A stretch of DNA of 64,000 bases from Fontibacillus phaseoli (lineage in GTDB: Bacteria > Bacillota > Bacilli > Paenibacillales > Paenibacillaceae), in assembly GCF_003337355.1 (NCBI RefSeq), contig NZ_QPJW01000001.1, positions 1,421,860 through 1,485,859 on the forward strand, given 5' to 3'. The translations under genes were made by a program, and so were the position numbers. The notes beneath the pieces were generated by a model that was not told where the DNA came from, did no database searches, and worked only from the letters and a program-made list of their open reading frames with translations. This document shows, one piece after another, positions 59,414 through 64,000 of the stretch (position 1 is the stretch's first letter; every line of letters starts with the position of its first letter).

Positions 59414-61144
59414 TTATGCATGAAAATCTTGTCCTGAAGTCACTTCTTTAATATAACCTGCGCGAATCGTGAAGTCCCCGAAATGTTCGCCCTCACGTCG
59501 CTCTTGGGCATAATGGGTAAAAAGAGTCCGCAGAGAGTCCAGTATTTCCGGTTCCCCGATGTTTTCCTTGTACAGCTTGTTCAGTCTTTCTCCGGCAAAC
59601 CCGCCGCCGAGATACATATTGTATTTGCCCGGAGCCTTGCCGATAAAAGAAAGTTCCGCCAGCGCCGGTCTGGCGCATCCGTTCGGGCAGCCGGTCATCC
59701 GGATGACGACCTCATCATCCTGCAGGCCGTTCTCCGCTAGTAGCGGCTCCACTTTGTTCAAGAGCGAAGGCAGATAACGTTCGGATTCGGCCATGGCTAA
59801 TCCGCAGGTCGGAAGCGCCACACAAGCCATGGAGTTGAGCTTAAGGGCGGTATACCGCTGCCCGGAAGTAATCCCGTATTGGGCGATAAGCTCATCGATC
59901 TTTTTCTTTTTTGCGGTTGATACATTCGAAATGATCAGGTTCTGGTTCGCCGTCAAGCGGAAATCTCCGATATGCACCTTAGCGATTTCCCTGAGTCCGG
60001 TCATCAGCAAATAATTTTCCTCATCCTTGATCCGGCCATTCTCGATAAAAAGAGTACAATGCCATTTGCCGCCGTTTCCTTTGACCCAGCCATAACGGTC
60101 GCCATGGTCCTCGAAGTGGTAAGGCTTCGCCTCATCCAGTCTCCATCCCAGACGGCGGGTAAGCTCCTCCACGAACCAGTCGATTCCGCGGTCGTCGATC
60201 GTATATTTGAACCGGGCATGCTTGCGGACCGAACGGTCCCCGTAATCGCGTTGGATCGTTACCGTCTTCTCCGTAAGCTCGATGACTTGCTCCGGTGTAC
60301 AAAAGCCGATCACCTGGGCGATCTGCGGATAGGTTTTCACATCCCCATGCGTCATGCCCATGCCCCCGCCCACCGCAACATTAAAGCCTTTAAGCTTGCC
60401 GTCTTCGACGATCGCGATCAGACCTAAATCCTGGGAAAAAACGTCTACATCATTCGATGGCGGAACTGCGAGACCAATTTTGAATTTGCGGGGCAGATAC
60501 ACTTTGCCGTAAATCGGTTCCTGTTTATCCTCGGTTTCTTGCCCTTGGCTGTCCAGGACCTTTTCACCGTCCAGCCAAATTTCATGATAAGCCTTGGTTT
60601 GCGGCTCCAGATGCTCGCTCAGCCGGCTCGCCCAACGATATACTTCGGCATGAATTTCCGATTGATGCGGATTTGGATTGCACATCACGTTCCGGTTAAC
60701 GTCGCCGCAAGCCGCCAGCGTAGTTAGCAGAGATTGATGCACTTCCTGAATCGTCTTTTTCATATTCCATTTCAAGACCCCGTGCAATTGAAAAGACTGA
60801 CGCGTCGTTAAACGGATCGTCCCGTTTCCGTAAGCCTGCGAGATCCGGTCCATCATCAGCCATTGGTCTGGAGTCACCACGCCTCCCGGCGCTCGGACCC
60901 GCAGCATAAATTGATAGGCCGGCTCCAGCTTTTGTTTATTGCGTTCATTGCGGAGGTCGCGGTCATCCTGCATATAGCTGCCATGAAACTTCATCAGCCG
61001 GTTTTCGTCCTCCGGGATCGAGGCGGTGATCCGGTCCTCCAGCACTTCTTCAAGCTTTCCGCGCAAATAATTGCTTCGGATTTTAATATCTTCCACGTCG
61101 CTGTGCGGCGCACTGTTCGGCGACAATAAATGGTTTTCTGACAT
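59414..61144 (-). CDS. cysI: Assimilatory sulfite reductase hemoprotein (beta subunit)
   Basis: 576 residues, full length. Siroheme/4Fe-4S ligands: [19 protein letters not shown] (C-x5-C) and [19 protein letters not shown] (C-x3-C). Earlier substrate-binding Arg and Lys regions ([33 protein letters not shown]) are in place. It takes electrons from CysJ to reduce sulfite to sulfide. The start has GGAGAAAGATAC upstream. It lies 53 bp downstream of cysJ. Confidence 0.96.
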   Translation of the reverse strand: MSENHLLSPNSAPHSDVEDIKIRSNYLRGKLEEVLEDRITASIPEDENRLMKFHGSYMQDDRDLRNERNKQKLEPAYQFMLRVRAPGGVVTPDQWLMMDRISQAYGNGTIRLTTRQSFQLHGVLKWNMKKTIQEVHQSLLTTLAACGDVNRNVMCNPNPHQSEIHAEVYRWASRLSEHLEPQTKAYHEIWLDGEKVLDSQGQETEDKQEPIYGKVYLPRKFKIGLAVPPSNDVDVFSQDLGLIAIVEDGKLKGFNVAVGGGMGMTHGDVKTYPQIAQVIGFCTPEQVIELTEKTVTIQRDYGDRSVRKHARFKYTIDDRGIDWFVEELTRRLGWRLDEAKPYHFEDHGDRYGWVKGNGGKWHCTLFIENGRIKDEENYLLMTGLREIAKVHIGDFRLTANQNLIISNVSTAKKKKIDELIAQYGITSGQRYTALKLNSMACVALPTCGLAMAESERYLPSLLNKVEPLLAENGLQDDEVVIRMTGCPNGCARPALAELSFIGKAPGKYNMYLGGGFAGERLNKLYKENIGEPEILDSLRTLFTHYAQERREGEHFGDFTIRAGYIKEVTSGQDFHA

Positions 61145-61197
61145 GTATCTTTCTCCTCTCGCGGGTCAAGGGCTTCAACCTTCATCGTACTTACGAA

Positions 61198-63066
61198 TTA
61201 ATAGACATCCCGCTGATAACGTTTTTGCTGCTGCATTCGGGTCAAATATTCCGCAGCTTCCTCCGGACTGAATCCGGCTTCCTGCTCTAGAATAGTCGCT
61301 AGCGCTGCGTGCACGTCATGGGCCATCTTTTTCTCATCACCGCAAACATAAATGATCGCGCCTTCTTGCAGCCATTCGTAAAGCTCGCGGCTCTTCTCCA
61401 GCATCCGATGTTGTACATACACCTTCTGATCCGTATCGCGGGAAAAGGCTACATCCATGCGGGTAAGAACGCCCTCTTTCAACCAGCGTTGCCATTCGAT
61501 CTGATACAGGAAATCGCTCGAGAAATGCTGATCTCCGTAGAACAACCAGGTCTTTCCTGGCGCTCCCGTTTCTTCACGTTCGCTGAGGAACGCCCTAAAT
61601 GGGGCTACGCCCGTCCCGGGACCGATCATAATGACCGGGGTATCCGGATTTTCGGGGAGTTTGAAGTTCGGATTGTGCTGAATGAATACCGGCAGTGAGG
61701 CACCTGGCTCCAGACGTTCGGCTAATTGCACGGAACATACGCCGTAACGGTTACGTCCGTTAGCTTCGTATCGCACCGCCCGAACGGTAATATGCACCTC
61801 ATCCGGAGTTGCCTTTAGACTGCTGGCGATCGAATATAACCGCGGTGGAATTTTGCGCAAAATCGAGATGAATTGATTGGCCGGAACGCCTCTGAGAGAG
61901 TGATCTTGTATCAAGTCTAGCAAATCCCGTTCATTAAGGTAAGCCCTGAGTTCTTCTGCTTTATCGGGACGCAGAAGTTCTTGTAAACCTGCATTTCCGG
62001 TCAGCTCGGCCACCTGGGTAAGCAACGGCTTGGTCAACACCGTGATTTCAAAATTACGTAACAACGCTTCGCGAAGATGTTGGCTATCCCCGTTTTTACT
62101 GACAGGGACAGACTCTTCCGCATTCCAACCCATCGCACCGATTAACTCATCCACAAGACGGGGATGATTCTCCGGATAAATCCCAAGGCTGTCACCCGGT
62201 TCGTACTGGAGATTCGAGCCCTCCAGCGAAATTTCCACATGACGCGTTTCGCGGGCCGAGCCGCGGCCGTTCAGGTTCAGGTTTTCCAGTACCTCGGCCT
62301 GGAACGGGCGGCTTCGGGAGTATTCCTCCTCTGTATCACTGCCTGTTACGGCACTTACTGCCGAAATTGAAGCAGCATCTGCACCTGCAGTATTTTTTCC
62401 CGCACCCTCCGCCAGTACGCCGAGTACCTGAGTCATCCACTCCGCGGCCGGCTCTGCAAAATCAACATCGCAGTCGACCCGCGGAACGATCTGCTTACCG
62501 CCGAGCTCCGCCAAACGCTTATCGAAATCTTTGCCGGTCTGGCAAAAGAATTCGTAAGACATATCGCCGAGCGCAAGTACCGAATACCGCAGGCCGTCCA
62601 ATTGCGGCGCTCTTTTGCTATGCAAGAACTCGTAAAAAGCGATCGCGCTGTCCGGCGGTTCTCCTTCTCCATGCGTACTTACGACAATCAGCAGGTTTTC
62701 AACCTTCTTCAGCGTGTTCGGCTTGAAATCACCCATTGAAGTGAGCGTAACCTGAAAACCCTGCTCCTCCAAACGTTTACCAAGCTTCTTTGCCAACCCG
62801 TTGCTGTTGCCGGTTTGAGACCCGAACAATACAGTTACCTCTTTGGGAACAGCTTGTGCTGTCGCCAATGTATTTCCCGCAGTATTTGTTCCTGTTATAG
62901 AGACCGTTCCTGTCAGAGCCGCATTAGCGGCCGTCGTCCCTTGCACAGCCGTCAAATAACCGCTGAGCCATATACGCTGAATTTCAGTCAATGAAGGCAG
63001 CAGACGGTTCAGCAATTCCGCTTGCTCCTGATTAAAAGGACTGTTTGTAACTAGAAGTTCCACCAT
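61198..63066 (-). CDS. cysJ: Assimilatory sulfite reductase flavoprotein (alpha subunit)
   Basis: 622 residues. A flavodoxin domain (about 75-220) with VLFGSQTGNSNGLAKKL and VVSTHGEGEPPDSAIAFYEFL binds FMN. A FAD domain has PRLYSIASS (R-x-Y-S) and YGVCSVQLAERL (G-x-C-S). A NADPH domain has MIGPGTGVAPFRAFLSEREE and YVCGDEKKMAHDVHAAL. It passes electrons from NADPH to CysI. There is a low-complexity, Ala/Thr-rich linker (about 43-74) between the N-terminal helix and the flavodoxin domain, and another at about 222-245. Start ATG 63066 after GAGGTGGAA. Confidence 0.95.
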   Translation of the reverse strand: MVELLVTNSPFNQEQAELLNRLLPSLTEIQRIWLSGYLTAVQGTTAANAALTGTVSITGTNTAGNTLATAQAVPKEVTVLFGSQTGNSNGLAKKLGKRLEEQGFQVTLTSMGDFKPNTLKKVENLLIVVSTHGEGEPPDSAIAFYEFLHSKRAPQLDGLRYSVLALGDMSYEFFCQTGKDFDKRLAELGGKQIVPRVDCDVDFAEPAAEWMTQVLGVLAEGAGKNTAGADAASISAVSAVTGSDTEEEYSRSRPFQAEVLENLNLNGRGSARETRHVEISLEGSNLQYEPGDSLGIYPENHPRLVDELIGAMGWNAEESVPVSKNGDSQHLREALLRNFEITVLTKPLLTQVAELTGNAGLQELLRPDKAEELRAYLNERDLLDLIQDHSLRGVPANQFISILRKIPPRLYSIASSLKATPDEVHITVRAVRYEANGRNRYGVCSVQLAERLEPGASLPVFIQHNPNFKLPENPDTPVIMIGPGTGVAPFRAFLSEREETGAPGKTWLFYGDQHFSSDFLYQIEWQRWLKEGVLTRMDVAFSRDTDQKVYVQHRMLEKSRELYEWLQEGAIIYVCGDEKKMAHDVHAALATILEQEAGFSPEEAAEYLTRMQQQKRYQRDVY

Positions 63067-63084
63067 TTCCACCTCGTAGCATCC

Positions 63085-63165
63085 ATAAATTCAATTCCTA
63101 CCAATATAATCAGAATTATTCTTACTTGAACTTATCATAGCTCGTTGTATACGGTCAATTCGAAT
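63085..63165 (-). promoter_or_regulatory. cysJ upstream region, possible CymR-type site
   Basis: On the minus strand a -10-like TATATT is followed by GGTAGGAATTGAATTTATG. GGAATT is the conserved end of the CymR (cysteine metabolism repressor) box of Bacilli; the rest of the box fits only loosely. A tentative call. Confidence 0.3.
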
Positions 63166-63224
63166 GATCTTATAGGTTCGATTAGGTTTACTGATAAAGG
63201 GGAATATAGCCTTGAAACAACAAA

Positions 63225-63250
63225 GAGCACTACCGGAAACGGTAATGCTC
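63225..63250 (-). terminator. Hairpin after the lipoprotein stub
   Basis: On the minus strand GAGCATTACCG, TTTC, CGGTAGTGCTC then TTTGTTGTTT; a stem with one mismatch and a T-rich tail, a regular Rho-independent terminator. Confidence 0.75.
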
Positions 63251-63376
63251 ATGGCATTCAAAGTAAACTAATCTGTTCGAAAGCAGGCTTACTCTTTCTC
63301 GCTTTTCTTCTGAACAACCGGTAATAAGTAATAAACTTAGCAGAGTTACTAAAATATATTTTGTTCTTGTAGTCAA
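63230..63376 (-). pseudogene. Truncated lipoprotein gene (signal peptide stub)
   Basis: 48 codons from TTG 63376. TRTKYILVTLLSLLLITGC is a lipoprotein signal with lipobox LITGC at residue 21, then SEEKRERVSLLSNRL. The frame ends inside the terminator hairpin, so the mature domain has been lost. It is either the remains of a deleted lipoprotein gene or, less likely, a real small lipoprotein. Confidence 0.55.
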
Positions 63377-63689
63377 ACCGTATGTACCCCTACTTCCAAA
63401 AAACATGAGATATTGCTTTTTGTGACACTATCATTTGTAATAATTTAACTTTATATAGATTTTATACCAATTAAACTTATTCGTCCATGACATGCTGATA
63501 GATTTAAGAAAGGCTCAAAATATGAAACGGTTGAAAAACCAGATTAGTTTGCGATCTTGGATTCAATTCCTTTTTTGAGGGATATATGCTTGTTATTATA
63601 TCCATTATCCTAATTTATCCGACGTAAGTGTCGTATCTTATCTTTGAATTGGCAACCTTTCCATCGACTTCTCAACAATCTCCATATTC
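63377..63689. other. AT-rich intergenic stretch, no gene seen
   Basis: About 310 bases with no open frame of note on either strand and no convincing RNA gene. Confidence 0.6.
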
Positions 63690-63880
63690 TGCTCAATTAA
63701 CTGGATTTGCTACAGTTAATTAGGCTTGTTTGGGCGGTCGGAGTGAATTAGATGGAAAAACTCCAGCTAATTTCACGCTTTTTTACTGAAATGGCTCAAA
63801 CCCTCCGAATTAGCTACAGGTTTTCCAGTTAATTGTCTCAAAACAGCTAATTCTTCGAAATTAGCTGTAGGTTTTCCAGT
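63690..63880. repeat. Cluster of four AATTAGCTG / CCAGTTAATT repeats
   Basis: Four related units of about 30 bp: AATTAACTGGATTTGCTACAGTTAATT-type, GAATTAGATGGAAAAACTCCAGCTAATT-type, GAATTAGCTACAGGTTTTCC-AGTTAATT and GAAATTAGCTGTAGGTTTTCC-AGTTAA. Each can pair its two ends. A shorter AATTAGCTGGAGG follows at 63961-63973 and gives the ribosome site of the next gene. Dispersed intergenic repeats. Confidence 0.65.
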
Positions 63881-63926
63881 TAAGTTGGCACCTGTTGACA
63901 CCTTACTATAAAGCCCCCTAATCACC

Positions 63927-63955
63927 TTGGACACTTACAGGCTAAACAATATACA
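63927..63955 (+). promoter_or_regulatory. Promoter of the gene at the right edge
   Basis: TTGGAC (63927-63932), 17 bp, TATACA (63950-63955). Confidence 0.6.
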
Positions 63956-63981
63956 ATAAAAATTAGCTGGAGGTAGTCCAT

Positions 63982-64000
63982 ATGAGAGTACAGCACAGCA
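63982..64000 (+). CDS. Start of a plus-strand gene (3' part outside window)
   Basis: ATG at 63982 with GGAGG eight bases upstream; only MRVQHS is visible, so no function can be given. Confidence 0.5.

Noticed and set aside
63690..63880. A CRISPR array made of the AATTAGCTG repeats
   Set aside because: Units differ from one another, spacers are short and irregular, and no cas gene is near.

Overview
The window looks like a chromosomal segment of a spore-former of the Paenibacillaceae (Paenibacillus or a close relative). The signs are strong AGGAGG-type ribosome sites with frequent TTG and GTG starts, a proline T-box in front of proS, YkoG/YkoH, YeeI- and YwiC-like proteins, the Gram-positive nitrate regulators NreABC, and dispersed short palindromic repeats in intergenic DNA. 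I see no rRNA, tRNA, CRISPR array, intact insertion sequence or prophage. The genus is an inference.

Left part (1-25 kb) is a patchwork of small regulated modules: a tandem-domain TetR regulator with a methyltransferase, both preceded by the same 20-bp operator-like sequence; two LexA-box-like sites in front of a tiny winged-helix gene and a secreted copper-amine-oxidase-N-type protein; a YeiL-like Crp regulator between two DUF606 transporters; an arsenic cluster (MarR with CC pairs, a 61-residue protein ending CCVPCC, arsM); a MocR-ddl-aminotransferase operon; a tandem-domain MerR protein; a sulfite/nitrite-reductase-like half protein; murB; a sugar ABC importer without its own ATPase; an ArsR/MFS pair; and a TetR gene with its operator beside a wrecked FAD monooxygenase gene.

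Middle part (25-36 kb): a two-component system of YkoG/YkoH type followed by two PepSY proteins, a UbiD-family decarboxylase, a VOC protein, YebC2 (YeeI), acetyltransferases, an HD hydrolase, and several gene remnants.

The centrepiece is a nitrate respiration island (35.3-48.9 kb). narGHJI-nreABC-hemerythrin forms one operon on the minus strand, followed by narK-moaA-hemerythrin and, convergently, ywiC. narG and narK promoters share a G/C-arm dyad about 43-44 bp upstream of the predicted start site, the likely NreC site, plus a shared upstream element; ywiC instead has an FNR/Crp-type box at about -41.5. NarK carries a C-terminal PAS domain, an unusual fusion. Molybdenum cofactor synthesis (MoaA) and NO/iron-stress hemerythrins are built into the same units.

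Right part (48.9-64 kb): hypothetical genes and decayed fragments, an aminoglycoside-phosphotransferase-like protein, a three-gene ABC-2 exporter downstream of T-box-controlled proS, a glycerophosphodiesterase behind an FHA/winged-helix regulator, and the sulfite reductase pair cysJ-cysI. The right edge has a decayed lipoprotein gene, a repeat cluster and the first codons of a plus-strand gene.
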